A stretch of DNA of 64,000 nucleotides from Acidimicrobiales bacterium (GTDB taxonomy: Bacteria; Actinomycetota; Acidimicrobiia; Acidimicrobiales; Aldehydirespiratoraceae), in the NCBI GenBank assembly GCA_029263175.1, contig JAJCXZ010000016.1:1-64000 (forward strand), in the 5' to 3' direction. A model generated the notes under the pieces. That model was given only the letters and a program-made list of their open reading frames with translations. It searched no databases and was not told where the DNA came from. The translations under genes and the position numbers were made by a program. Positions 1-8,298 of this stretch are shown one piece after another (the first letter of the stretch is position 1; every line of letters starts with the position of its first letter).

Positions 1-64
1 GGGAATGGTCGTTGCGCGTTGGGTGACCACCTGACGGACGTGGGTTCGATTCCCTCCAGCTCCA
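1..64 (+). ncRNA. ssrA: tmRNA (ssrA), 3' end only
   Basis: The first 64 bases end in a T-arm (stem 40-44/52-56, loop 45-51 TTCGATT) followed by the 3' acceptor strand CAGCTCC (57-63) and discriminator A64. The GGACG-GGGTTCGA context and the CAGCTCCA end are typical of the tRNA-like 3' part of tmRNA, which rescues stalled ribosomes together with SmpB. No CCA is encoded. The second T-stem pair (T41/T55) is a mismatch. The mRNA-like part and 5' end lie outside the window, so a partial unusual tRNA cannot be fully excluded. Confidence 0.75.
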
Positions 65-68
65 CGCC

Positions 69-87
69 GCGGCGCCTTCGGCGCCGC
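69..87 (+). terminator. hairpin after tmRNA
   Basis: A perfect 8-bp stem (69-76 with 80-87) closes a TTC loop five bases after the tmRNA 3' end. There is no T tract, so it may act in 3' end formation or processing rather than as a classical intrinsic terminator. Confidence 0.5.
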
Positions 88-91
88 TGAC

Positions 92-122
92 GGAGTTTTC
101 GGCGCGGAGCGCCGGGAACTCC
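92..122 (+). terminator. second long hairpin after tmRNA
   Basis: A 14-bp stem (92-105 with 109-122, two central G-T pairs when read on the + strand) closes a GGA loop four bases after the preceding hairpin. It is a terminator candidate without a T tract. The remaining ~64 bases up to the next gene end show nothing else. Confidence 0.5.
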
Positions 123-186
123 CTTGGCTACTGCTGTCGCCTGCTCTGTCCTTGCACCCGGTCGAATGCTCGGTCGGTAGACGTGC

Positions 187-1083
187 TCACCTCGTCAAGC
201 CGTAGGTCGAGGGGACGACAAACCAGTCGTATCGTCGGCGCCTGACCACCCGTGTCCATGCCCGCTGGAAGCGCTGCATCTTCTTCCAGCGCGGGATCTC
301 CTTGTCGTCTCCCGCGTTCAATTCCTCAGTCTCTGCGATCGTGATCGGTTCCGCGAGTTCGAGGCGATGGTTGAAACATTCGATCGCCGGATCACGCCAT
401 CCCTCCAGCCCCGGGAAGGACCGCATCCGTCCCGCGCACTCGACGGCGGCGATTCGCGGGTCCCGATAGCGCTCGAGCAGCTTTCCGATCTCGCGCATGG
501 CGAGGGGCCGAGCCGGCGCAGGCAAGGCTCGAAACAACGGGATTAGCGTCTCCAAAGCAAACCCCGAGCCCTCCCACATCAGCGGCAATCCGACATCGAG
601 CATGTGCACATCGGTGCCATCCCAGCACCAGTTCGTGGCCGGTGCATCGAGCGCGACGTTGCTGTCCATGGCACCGAGAGCACCGGCAATGGAGACAAGC
701 AGCGGATGCTCTGCGTCGGGTGCGGCGGTCTGCAAGACCACCTCCGCGAGCGTTGCTCGCGGCTGAACTGGCTGCACCATGTAGCCGGCGATCAGGCCTC
801 GTTCACGTTCCACGCCCACAATACTCGTGTCGACGACGGCAACTCCCCGCTCACGCAACGCGGCCGTGTACGCCTCGATCATGTACTGGTAGCGGACAAA
901 CTCTTCGGCGTTGAACGGACCGGCCGGTTTGCAGACCCACGTCGGCGCCATTGCCGGCCATCCCAACACAACGGTCAGTTCACCATTGCCCATCATCTTG
1001 AGCGACGAGTAGTCACGCCGCTCGAGCGCATCGACGACCACCTTGTCGAGTGCGTTCACCTCGGCTTGCAGCGGAGCGGCCAT
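187..1083 (-). CDS. conserved hypothetical protein, possibly kinase-like fold
   Basis: The product has 298 residues. I do not recognise a named family. The N-terminal third has a GNGELTVVLGW segment followed by a lone Lys in WVCKP, and residues ~150-165 read NWCWDGTDVHMLDVG. Together these loosely resemble the glycine loop, ATP-binding Lys and Asp-Gly motifs of aminoglycoside-phosphotransferase-like kinases; this is inference only. There is no signal peptide or membrane segment. It starts 5 bases downstream of the thiolase stop, so it is probably the second gene of a thiolase transcript. Function unknown. Confidence 0.75.
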   Translation of the reverse strand: MAAPLQAEVNALDKVVVDALERRDYSSLKMMGNGELTVVLGWPAMAPTWVCKPAGPFNAEEFVRYQYMIEAYTAALRERGVAVVDTSIVGVERERGLIAGYMVQPVQPRATLAEVVLQTAAPDAEHPLLVSIAGALGAMDSNVALDAPATNWCWDGTDVHMLDVGLPLMWEGSGFALETLIPLFRALPAPARPLAMREIGKLLERYRDPRIAAVECAGRMRSFPGLEGWRDPAIECFNHRLELAEPITIAETEELNAGDDKEIPRWKKMQRFQRAWTRVVRRRRYDWFVVPSTYGLTR

Positions 1084-1088
1084 ACGGG

Positions 1089-2294
1089 CTACACCCCCTC
1101 GATCACCGCGGCGACCCCGACACCGGCGCCGCCATGGGCCACGGTGAGCCCTCGAGCCGCGCCGGTCCGCTGCATCTCCGCCACCGTTGCTGTGACGAGA
1201 ATCGCTCCTGTCGCCCCCATCGGATGCCCCATCGCCAGATGGCCACCGTTGACGTTGACCCGTTCGACGTCGACATCATCGCGCCGCTCGAACAATGCAG
1301 GAACGACGGCGAACGCCTCCATGTACTCGATGACGTCCATGTCAGCGAGCGACCAATCTCCGCGCTCAAGGGCCTGCTCCATCGCCTTCACCCCGGCGGT
1401 GAGTTGGCTGATCGGATCGCCACCGGCTTCGACGAGCCGGGCGAGACGGGCCAACGGCTCAAGGCCATACCGCTCCCCCGCTTCCCCCGACCCCAGCAAC
1501 ACGAGGGATGCGCCATCAGCGATCGGTGGGCAATGCGCGATCGTGTGGCGATGATCGATCTGTCCGGTGCCGGGGCGTTCGCGTTCGAGCATGGCGTCGA
1601 ATGCACCCCCTGCCATACCTGCGAAGACGGGCCCGAGCGCCGCCAACTTTTCCGGCTGCAAGTCCGCGATCGTCTCGTCACGGGCAATCAGGTCGGCACC
1701 GTCTCGGTCGACGATCGGGAGGACCCAACCGTCGTAGCGGCCGTCGTCCCATGCCTCACCGGCCAGGCGATGCGAACGCAATGCCCACTCATCGAGCGTC
1801 TCGCGCGAGACGTCGTGGACATGGGCGAGATAGTCCGCACCGATCCCCGGTGGCGCGTACGACAGAGCAGCGGCGACATCACGATCGGCGTAGAAGCTCG
1901 CCTGGTCGGCCCCGAACGGCACATGCGACATCATCTCGACGCCACCAGCCAGCGCTAGATCCGCCTCCCCGGCTCGGATCGCCAGGGCGGTGTTGCCGAT
2001 CGCCGTCAGCCCACCCACGCAATAGTTGTTCACTGTGTGCACGACCACGTCGTCGTTGAGCGACGCCTGCAGCTTGGACACCAGCCCGATGTGCCCACCC
2101 TGGGCCCCGGTCTGACCGACGCAACTCAGGGTGAAGCGCTCGGTGTGGTCGCCGACGATGCCATGGCGGCGATCGAGCTCGCCGATCAGCTGGCCGACCA
2201 GTTCATGGGGCAGCACATTCGACAAAGGTGCACCCGCCTTCCCCTTCCCTCGTGGGGATCGGATGGCATCGTAGATGAAGACCTCGCGAGACAT
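1089..2294 (-). CDS. thiolase-family acyltransferase with altered active site
   Basis: The 401-residue length fits the thiolase family, which condenses or cleaves acyl-CoAs. The nucleophile region NNYCVGG places the acyl-accepting Cys at 92, and the GHPMGATG motif gives the catalytic His at ~357. Two usual features differ: the NEAFA asparagine is Met (MEAFAVVP), and the C-terminal CxGGG cysteine is missing (AHGGAGVG, ~386-395). Classic Claisen chemistry is therefore uncertain. It may be a degradative or specialised acyltransferase, or act with a partner. Start ATG 2294 is supported by a TAGGGT element 6 bases upstream. It heads a two-gene transcript with the following hypothetical protein. 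Confidence 0.85.
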   Translation of the reverse strand: MSREVFIYDAIRSPRGKGKAGAPLSNVLPHELVGQLIGELDRRHGIVGDHTERFTLSCVGQTGAQGGHIGLVSKLQASLNDDVVVHTVNNYCVGGLTAIGNTALAIRAGEADLALAGGVEMMSHVPFGADQASFYADRDVAAALSYAPPGIGADYLAHVHDVSRETLDEWALRSHRLAGEAWDDGRYDGWVLPIVDRDGADLIARDETIADLQPEKLAALGPVFAGMAGGAFDAMLERERPGTGQIDHRHTIAHCPPIADGASLVLLGSGEAGERYGLEPLARLARLVEAGGDPISQLTAGVKAMEQALERGDWSLADMDVIEYMEAFAVVPALFERRDDVDVERVNVNGGHLAMGHPMGATGAILVTATVAEMQRTGAARGLTVAHGGAGVGVAAVIEGV

Positions 2295-2300
2295 TCCCTG

Positions 2301-2306
2301 ACCCTA
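2301..2306 (-). promoter_or_regulatory. -10 element TAGGGT, thiolase (leaderless)
   Basis: TAGGGT lies exactly 6 bases before ATG 2294 with no Shine-Dalgarno sequence, so transcription probably starts at the A of the start codon. Confidence 0.6.
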
Positions 2307-2359
2307 AGGCACGCCGGCACCAGCGTCGTCGCTGCGCTGACCTCGTCCGCGATGTGCTT

Positions 2360-2365
2360 TAGGGT
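2360..2365 (+). promoter_or_regulatory. -10 element TAGGGT, amidohydrolase (leaderless)
   Basis: TAGGGT lies 6 bases before ATG 2372. It mirrors the divergent TAGGGT serving the thiolase 53 bases away, making a compact divergent leaderless promoter pair. Confidence 0.6.
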
Positions 2366-2371
2366 CGAGAC

Positions 2372-3982
2372 ATGACGGGCCAGTGGCGTCGGGAGCGGGA
2401 CCGGGAATCGGATCGCCGACCCGCGCTGCCGATCTGGCCGTTCGAGGTGTCCAACGGCGAGTTCGTGCCGCTACCGCCATCTCGGCGTGACCGGGTGGTG
2501 ACCCAGCAGGTCCTCGACCGCCTGGCGCTCACTGCCGACCGCACCAATACCGATCGACGTCGATTTCTCACGCGTGCCGGTGCCGTGGCCGCCAGTCTCA
2601 CCGTCTTCAATGCGTGTGCTTCGGGCCGGGAAGGCGCTATACCTCCACCCAGCTCGAGCGTGCGATCGACGACGTCCTCGCCCACCACAACGACCACGAC
2701 GCCACCACCCACCACGTCGACCGACCCGGGAGGCGAGTACGTCGTCCCTGAGCCCGAGGATGAGGAGGCCTGTGTCCAGGAGCTCGGCGACCAGGGCGAG
2801 TTCATCTTCGACATCCACACGCATCACGTCATGCCCGATGGGGTGTGGCGCGAAAACGCTCCCCGCATCGAGCAGATGATCAATCGTCTTGCGCCAGCCG
2901 GCTGCCAGGAGGGCGATCGACTCGAGTGCCTCAACCGGGTCAGCTACATCACCAATATGTTTCTCGGCTCCGACACCACGATCGCGCTCCTGAGCGACGT
3001 TCCGAATTCCGGTCCTGACGACGCTCCCATCCCCTTTGACGCCAAGGTCGGCACCGCCGAGCTCATGGAGGCGATCACGGTCGCCGGCCAACAGCGGGTG
3101 CTGATCCACGATGTGATCGCTCCGAACTTCGGCGAGATCGAACGTCGCATCGAGGAGATGGCGATCAGCGCCGCCACCGACCGGGTGTCGGCGTTCAAGG
3201 TGTACACCGCCTGGGGCCCTGACTCACAGGGGTTCTCGCTTGCCGACCCCGCGGTGGGTATCCCCGTCATCGAGCAGGCCCGTTCGCTCGGGGTGAATGT
3301 TCTTTGCGCTCACAAAGGTCTGCCACTTCTCGAATTCGATCGCAGATTCAACGGGCCCGAAGACATCTGCCAGGTAGCGGCGATGTACCCCGACATGGAC
3401 TTCATCGTCTACCACGGAGCCTTTGAACGCGAGACGACCGAGCGTGCATACGACCCATCGCGCACTGCGACGGGCATCAACTCCCTCATCAAGGCCATGG
3501 ATGACTACGGGATTCCCGTCAACGGCAATGTGCATGCCGAGCTCGGCACCACCTGGCGAGAAACCATGCGCGATCCGACCCAGGCTGCCCATGTGCTCGG
3601 CAAGCTCCTGAGCCGGCTCGGCGATGACAACGTGATGTGGGGCACGGACGCAATATGGCTTGGCTCGCCACAAGCGCAGATCATGGCATTTCGAAGTTTC
3701 GAGATCACCCAGGCATTCCAGGAAACGCACGGCTATCCGGCGCTGACCCCGGAACGGAAGGCGAAGATCCTCGGCCTGAACGCAGCCCGGATCTTCGGTG
3801 TGGACCCCACTGCCATCACCTGCGGCATCGACACCGATCTGCTGTCGTCGAGCAAGGGCGAACTCGAGGTACTCGTCGACGATGGCCTCGTGCCGAGCCC
3901 CTACGAGCCGGTCGGGTTCATGACCCGCCGCGAGATGATGGCGTGGGCATCGTCGCTCCGTCAGCCGTGGGCGCCGGTCTGA
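2372..3982 (+). CDS. Tat-exported lipoprotein amidohydrolase
   Basis: The product has 536 residues. An unusually long ~60-residue N-region precedes a twin-arginine motif (DRRRFLT, 61-67), a hydrophobic stretch and a lipobox ending at Cys 82 (FNAC). This predicts a folded, cofactor-loaded enzyme exported by Tat and lipid-anchored outside the membrane. A Ser/Thr/Pro-rich linker (~89-120) follows. The catalytic part resembles amidohydrolase family 2 (PF04909 type): metal-binding HTH at 149-151, a YHGAFE segment, an HAELGTTWR segment and a late WGTDAIW aspartate. The substrate is unknown. Start 2372 fits the leaderless promoter although it leaves the long N-region. Confidence 0.85.
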   Translation: MTGQWRRERDRESDRRPALPIWPFEVSNGEFVPLPPSRRDRVVTQQVLDRLALTADRTNTDRRRFLTRAGAVAASLTVFNACASGREGAIPPPSSSVRSTTSSPTTTTTTPPPTTSTDPGGEYVVPEPEDEEACVQELGDQGEFIFDIHTHHVMPDGVWRENAPRIEQMINRLAPAGCQEGDRLECLNRVSYITNMFLGSDTTIALLSDVPNSGPDDAPIPFDAKVGTAELMEAITVAGQQRVLIHDVIAPNFGEIERRIEEMAISAATDRVSAFKVYTAWGPDSQGFSLADPAVGIPVIEQARSLGVNVLCAHKGLPLLEFDRRFNGPEDICQVAAMYPDMDFIVYHGAFERETTERAYDPSRTATGINSLIKAMDDYGIPVNGNVHAELGTTWRETMRDPTQAAHVLGKLLSRLGDDNVMWGTDAIWLGSPQAQIMAFRSFEITQAFQETHGYPALTPERKAKILGLNAARIFGVDPTAITCGIDTDLLSSSKGELEVLVDDGLVPSPYEPVGFMTRREMMAWASSLRQPWAPV

Positions 3983-4050
3983 GCTCGAGTCGCCCAGCCT
4001 GAGCGTTGGTCGCTAGCATGTGAACGATTACTAACTTCCCAGGAGTTCCG

Positions 4051-5277
4051 ATGTCGGACACCGCTCTCTCCCCCGCCGAAGCTGACGCTTTCCGTGCCAA
4101 GTGCACCGCGTTCCTCGATGAGCACGCCACTGGCATCCATCTGAACGGCGCCCCCGAGGAGCGTGGCGCCGCCCGGATGCGCTTCTCCAAGAAGTTCCAA
4201 GCTGCGTTGCAGGATGCAGGGCTGGCCGGGCTGACCTACCCGGTCGAATACGGCGGCCAGGGCCTGACCCGAGAGCACGACCGTATCTGGCGCGAGGAAT
4301 ACGCCGGCTACCCCGACATGACCGGTGAGCTCACCATCAGCCACGGCATGTGTCTGCCGATGACCAACGAGTACGGCACTCACGAACAGAAGGCGGCGTA
4401 CCTCTCCGACATCATCGCTGCCCGCACGGTGTGGTGCCAGATGTTCTCCGAGCCCGGCGCCGGTTCCGACGTCGCCAGCCTCCAGACCAAGGCCGAACGC
4501 GACGGCGACACCTGGGTGATCAACGGCCAGAAGGTCTGGACCACGCTCGCCCACCTCTCCGACTACGGCATCATCGTGGCCCGCACCAACCCTGAAGTCG
4601 CCAAGCACGCCGGGATCTCCATGTTCATCGTGCCGATGGCCGCACCCGGTGTGGAGATCCGCCCGATTCACCAGATCGACGGTGGCGAACACTTCAACGA
4701 GGTGTTCTTCACCGATGTCAGCATTCCCCTCGACAACCTGCTGGGCGAGCTGAACAACGGCTGGAACATGGCCACGGCGATGTTGATGTACGAACGTGTG
4801 GCCATCGGCACGGGCACCACGTCCGGCATCAGTACCGGGCGCTCTGATCAACTCATCGAGGTCGCCCAGAAGAATGGCAAGATCTCCGATCCGGTGATCC
4901 GCCAGCGGCTCATGAAGCTCCGCGAGATGGAAACCGCCGCCTCACTCGTCCGGATGCGCACTCGCGCCGAACTCCAGGCGGGCAAGACCCCCGGGCCGGG
5001 CGGATCGCTCACCAAGCTGATCGCCACCAATATCGGCAACCTCTACCGCGATCTCTCGCTGGAGATCGTCGGCATCGAGAGCATGGCGTGGGGTGAACCG
5101 ACGGGAGCGAACTGGCAGCGCCTCGCACTCACCGGTCTCCAGATGGGCATCGCCGGCGGCACGAACGAGATCCAGCGAAACATCATCGGCGACCGGGTGC
5201 TCGGCCTGCCGAGAGACATCGCCGTGGACAAAGGCATCCCCTTCAAGGACCTGAAGGTCGGCACCCAGCGCGCCTAA
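4051..5277 (+). CDS. acyl-CoA dehydrogenase (FadE type)
   Basis: This 408-residue flavoprotein would catalyse alpha,beta-dehydrogenation of an acyl-CoA using FAD. Family signatures are MFSEPGAGSDVASL (substrate/FAD loop), INGQKVWTT, and a C-terminal GGTNEIQRNIIGDRVLG helix. The Glu of the usual YEGT motif is replaced (AGGT). The likely base is instead the Glu in MYERVAIG, the position used by isovaleryl-CoA dehydrogenase; this is inference. The start is preceded by an AGGAG-type ribosome site (CAGGAG, about 5 bases before ATG). Its stop codon overlaps that of the convergent serine hydrolase by 4 bases (CTAA). Confidence 0.9.
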   Translation: MSDTALSPAEADAFRAKCTAFLDEHATGIHLNGAPEERGAARMRFSKKFQAALQDAGLAGLTYPVEYGGQGLTREHDRIWREEYAGYPDMTGELTISHGMCLPMTNEYGTHEQKAAYLSDIIAARTVWCQMFSEPGAGSDVASLQTKAERDGDTWVINGQKVWTTLAHLSDYGIIVARTNPEVAKHAGISMFIVPMAAPGVEIRPIHQIDGGEHFNEVFFTDVSIPLDNLLGELNNGWNMATAMLMYERVAIGTGTTSGISTGRSDQLIEVAQKNGKISDPVIRQRLMKLREMETAASLVRMRTRAELQAGKTPGPGGSLTKLIATNIGNLYRDLSLEIVGIESMAWGEPTGANWQRLALTGLQMGIAGGTNEIQRNIIGDRVLGLPRDIAVDKGIPFKDLKVGTQRA

Positions 5278-6428
5278 AGGCAGCTGCGAACCGCAGCGGT
5301 CAGCGCGCCTGAGCGCTCATCACCCAGAACTCCTGGCGCCATCTGGTTCATCACGTAGCCGAACCCGATCCCGAGGTCGGGATCGGCGTACCCCGCCGAT
5401 CCACCGGCACCCACGTGGCCGAACGTACGCGGACCGATCCAGGGCAACGTCTCGTCGGTCAGCATGAATCCCATGCCGAACTTCGTCTCCAGCAGGAGCG
5501 ACTTGTCCACCCCGGAAGTCACCGGCGTCGCGACAAGCTCGCGCGTGGCGTCTCCGAAGAGCCGAACACCGTCGACCTGTGACACTGTGGCGGCATAGAT
5601 CCGAGCAAGCGATGCGGCGTTCGTGATCCCGGCCGCACCGGGGATCTCAGAGGACCAGACATCGGGACGGTTCCACGACATGTTGGCGTCGATCATCCCC
5701 ATGGACATGTCCAGCGTGAGGGCCCGGCCGCCCATTCCACCCGGGGCGAACATGGCAAGGGCGCGTTCGAGCGCCGCTGGATCTGAAGGTGGCGGACCGA
5801 CCCGCATCGGCGACACCCGATGGTGGTGCTCTTCGGGCAAACCCATCCAGAACTCGGCGCCCAGCGGCTCCACCACGTGCTCCTGCAGCCAGTCGTTCAT
5901 CCGCGCGCCGGTGAGCCGCCGCAAAACCTCCGCAGCAATCCAGCCGTAAGTGATGGCGTGATATCCGTGGCTGCCGTCGAGGTCCCACAGTGGAGCCTGA
6001 GCCGCCAAAGCATCCAGAATCGGTTGAACCTTCAGGACTTCTTCGATCGGCGGCGGATCCTCGACGGTGGCCAGCCCGGCACGGTGGCTGAGCGGCCAGC
6101 TGATCGGGATGTCTCCCTTGCCGGCGGAACCGAACTCGGGCCAAACCGACGCCACGGTCGCGTCGAAGTCGAGCACTCCCTGCTCGTGAAGCATCGCGAG
6201 GCAGATTGCCGCCACTCCCTTCGTGGAGGAGAAAACGAGTTGCAGCGTGTCCTCGGAGTAGTGCTGCATCTTCGCGGCGTCGACGAAGCCGCCGGTCAGA
6301 TCTACGACCTTCTTGCCGTCGACATAAAGGCAGAATGCGGCGCCGTGTTCGACGCCTTCGAAGTTGGCTCGGAACGCGTCGGCAACCGCCCCGAATCCGT
6401 CGTCGACCTGTCCTCGAATGTCGGCCAT
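5274..6428 (-). CDS. serine hydrolase, class C beta-lactamase/esterase fold
   Basis: The 384 residues match the beta-lactamase-related serine hydrolase (EstB/AmpC-like) family. The nucleophile motif SSTK has Ser 67 and Lys 70, and the second motif Tyr is in HAITYGW. No signal peptide is visible, so a cytoplasmic esterase, acylase or transesterase acting on an unknown ester is more likely than a drug-resistance enzyme. The start is fixed by a TAACGT element 6 bases upstream. Its 3' end overlaps the acyl-CoA dehydrogenase stop. Confidence 0.85.
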   Translation of the reverse strand: MADIRGQVDDGFGAVADAFRANFEGVEHGAAFCLYVDGKKVVDLTGGFVDAAKMQHYSEDTLQLVFSSTKGVAAICLAMLHEQGVLDFDATVASVWPEFGSAGKGDIPISWPLSHRAGLATVEDPPPIEEVLKVQPILDALAAQAPLWDLDGSHGYHAITYGWIAAEVLRRLTGARMNDWLQEHVVEPLGAEFWMGLPEEHHHRVSPMRVGPPPSDPAALERALAMFAPGGMGGRALTLDMSMGMIDANMSWNRPDVWSSEIPGAAGITNAASLARIYAATVSQVDGVRLFGDATRELVATPVTSGVDKSLLLETKFGMGFMLTDETLPWIGPRTFGHVGAGGSAGYADPDLGIGFGYVMNQMAPGVLGDERSGALTAAVRSCL

Positions 6429-6434
6429 CCGGCG

Positions 6435-6440
6435 ACGTTA
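6435..6440 (-). promoter_or_regulatory. -10 element TAACGT, serine hydrolase (leaderless)
   Basis: TAACGT is followed by CGCCGG and then ATG 6428. The same CGCCGG-ATG spacer recurs at the SMP-30 gene. Confidence 0.6.
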
Positions 6441-6617
6441 CCCAGATGCTCCGAACAGTCCCGAATCCGCCGTTATCGCGACACAGCGCCGGCTCGGCGT
6501 TGAAGACCGATTCCGGCGCTGCATCAACCTGGAGGGGGTTGGTTTTCTCTCCATCGGATCCGCACCCGGCAGAGATGAGGGGTTCTGTCGATTAGTTTCG
6601 CGACACCTGGAGGTGGG

Positions 6618-7412
6618 CTACACCCGAGCGTTCACCGGGCGCAGGAAGCCCTCGACGAGGTCGACGACGCGGGCAGCAGCCATGAACACATCGGACCGTG
6701 CGCCTGGCATCGTGGCCCAGCTAATGGGCATGGACTCCACTCGATCGACATTGGCACTATGGAACGGTTCGCCTTCCCCCCAGTACGCAAACGTCGATAC
6801 GCCAGGAAGCACGAATCCGCCACCGCGTGATTGCCATGCCCGAACCCGTGCGGCGAGTTGCTGCGGGTCGTTGCGGCGACGGACCTCCGCCTGGTAGACG
6901 GAGTCGGTGGGCGTAGGTGAGATGTCGAAGAATGCCGCCCAGTCGCCGTCCTCCAGCGCCTGCGCCAGACGGTCGAACACACGTTGCCGGTCGATTTTCA
7001 TCTCCTGGAACAGCAGCCGTTCATCGCCGAGATACATGCTCCCGACGACGACCTTGGCAGCGAGATCCGGCCGACGGCGAGCAAGCACAGTGGCGTACTC
7101 GGCGCCAATGGAGCAACCCCAGACCGTTGCGGCCTTGATTCCTTCGTATTCAAAGAGCGTCGCGAGCGCATTGACCACCGGCTCGGGCTGAGCGAACGAG
7201 ATCGTGTCGACCAGGTCTGCTTCGCCGTGACCAATTGGATCGACTATCGCCACACGGTGATTCGGGGCCAAGAGATCGAGGTACCCCACTTCAGCCCACC
7301 ATTCAGCGGTCTGCTCAATCGACGGAATGATGACGACTGGTGGCCCATCGCCCGCGACGAGGTAGCTGATGGAGAACCGCTCAGTTCTGATGACCTCCCG
7401 CCGAGGAGCCAT
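6618..7412 (-). CDS. alpha/beta hydrolase-like protein, probably missing catalytic His
   Basis: This 264-residue protein has an alpha/beta-hydrolase layout: strand VVIIPS, a DPIGHGE turn, and a nucleophile elbow WGCSIGAEYA with Ser near residue 101. The usual late acid/His part reads YWGEGEPF and then MPGARSDVF. No His stands where family members have GAGH, so hydrolase activity is doubtful. It could be a binding or regulatory homologue, or use another His. No good ribosome site precedes ATG 7412. A TAAGAT hexamer about 50 bases upstream may be its -10 box. The 189 bases between this gene's end and the serine hydrolase start hold only a weak inverted repeat. Confidence 0.75.
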   Translation of the reverse strand: MAPRREVIRTERFSISYLVAGDGPPVVIIPSIEQTAEWWAEVGYLDLLAPNHRVAIVDPIGHGEADLVDTISFAQPEPVVNALATLFEYEGIKAATVWGCSIGAEYATVLARRRPDLAAKVVVGSMYLGDERLLFQEMKIDRQRVFDRLAQALEDGDWAAFFDISPTPTDSVYQAEVRRRNDPQQLAARVRAWQSRGGGFVLPGVSTFAYWGEGEPFHSANVDRVESMPISWATMPGARSDVFMAAARVVDLVEGFLRPVNARV

Positions 7413-7525
7413 CGCACACCACTTTCAGGCCGGGTGGCGAACCACCGCCGTTGACTGCCTCAGGGATCTTACGCCACTTCCGGTTTGGCGAGCGTGACAA
7501 TGTCGCAAAGCTGCGGAGCGTGAGG

Positions 7526-8296
7526 TCAGCCCCCGGTGACCACACCGCTGACTCCACCATCAACACGGATGATGGCGCCGTTGATGTACGAGCCGGCATC
7601 GCTGGCCAGCAGCAGAGCAGCTCCCACGATCTCGTTCGCTTCCCCCACACGCTTCATCGGCGTCGCACTCATCGCTCGATTGATGAAGTCCCAGTCCCAT
7701 GCGTCGCTGATGTCCGTGCGGAAGGGTCCGGGCATCAGACAGTTCACGCGGACATTCGGCCCCAACGACTGGGCCAGTCCGGTTGTCAGACTGTTGATCG
7801 CAGACTTGGCCGCCGCGTACGGCACCTCCGCCTTGCCCGGCCGGATCGACGAGGTCGAACTCACGTTGATGATCGACCCGCCCTCACCGGCATGCATTCG
7901 TTCGCCGACCAACGCCGACATCCGAAACGGCCCTGTGAGGTTGACGTCGATCACCTTCTGCCAAAGCGCCTGGCTCACCTCCGACAGGGACGGGTAGAGC
8001 GGGCTCATGCCGGCATTGTTGACCAGCACATCGATACGACCGAAGTCGTGGTAGACCGACTCGACAAGGGCGGTGACCTGATCCCACTCCCCGACATGGC
8101 ACTGTCGAGGTTCGATGCGACGGCCCGTCGAGTCGGCGATCTCTGCTGCGGCGGCCTCGAGCACGGCGAGCTTGCGGCTGGCAATGATGACGTCGGCACC
8201 ATGCTCGGCGAAGGCCTGCGCCATCTCGCGGCCCATGCCGCGCCCGCCGCCGGTGACGAGGGCAACCTTTCCAGTGAGGTCGAAGTAGGTGGTCAT
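7526..8296 (-). CDS. SDR-family oxidoreductase
   Basis: This is a 256-residue classical short-chain dehydrogenase. It has an N-terminal TGGGRGMG NAD(P)-binding loop, NNAG, a catalytic Ser in NVSSTSS, YAAAK (Tyr and Lys), and a C-terminal VDGGVS. It would oxidise or reduce a hydroxyl/keto group, plausibly 3-hydroxyacyl-CoA given its neighbour. An open frame extends 41 codons further upstream inside the preceding gene. The start at 8296 is preferred because the Rossmann strand begins there and it lies 2 bases after the acyl-CoA dehydrogenase stop. Confidence 0.9.
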   Translation of the reverse strand: MTTYFDLTGKVALVTGGGRGMGREMAQAFAEHGADVIIASRKLAVLEAAAAEIADSTGRRIEPRQCHVGEWDQVTALVESVYHDFGRIDVLVNNAGMSPLYPSLSEVSQALWQKVIDVNLTGPFRMSALVGERMHAGEGGSIINVSSTSSIRPGKAEVPYAAAKSAINSLTTGLAQSLGPNVRVNCLMPGPFRTDISDAWDWDFINRAMSATPMKRVGEANEIVGAALLLASDAGSYINGAIIRVDGGVSGVVTGG

Positions 8297-8298
8297 GG

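Noticed and set aside
1..64. Ordinary tRNA 3' end
   Set aside because: The T-stem mismatch, upstream sequence and CAGCTCCA acceptor fit tmRNA better, but the 5' half is outside the window so this is not absolute.
604..1958. Overlapping plus-strand frames opposite the thiolase and hypothetical genes
   Set aside because: They are shadows of the minus-strand genes, with Arg/Pro/Ser-rich translations and no family resemblance.
6486..6519. Inverted repeat GCGCCGG/CCGGCGC as terminator
   Set aside because: The loop is 20 bases, there is no T tract, and short GC palindromes are common in this composition.
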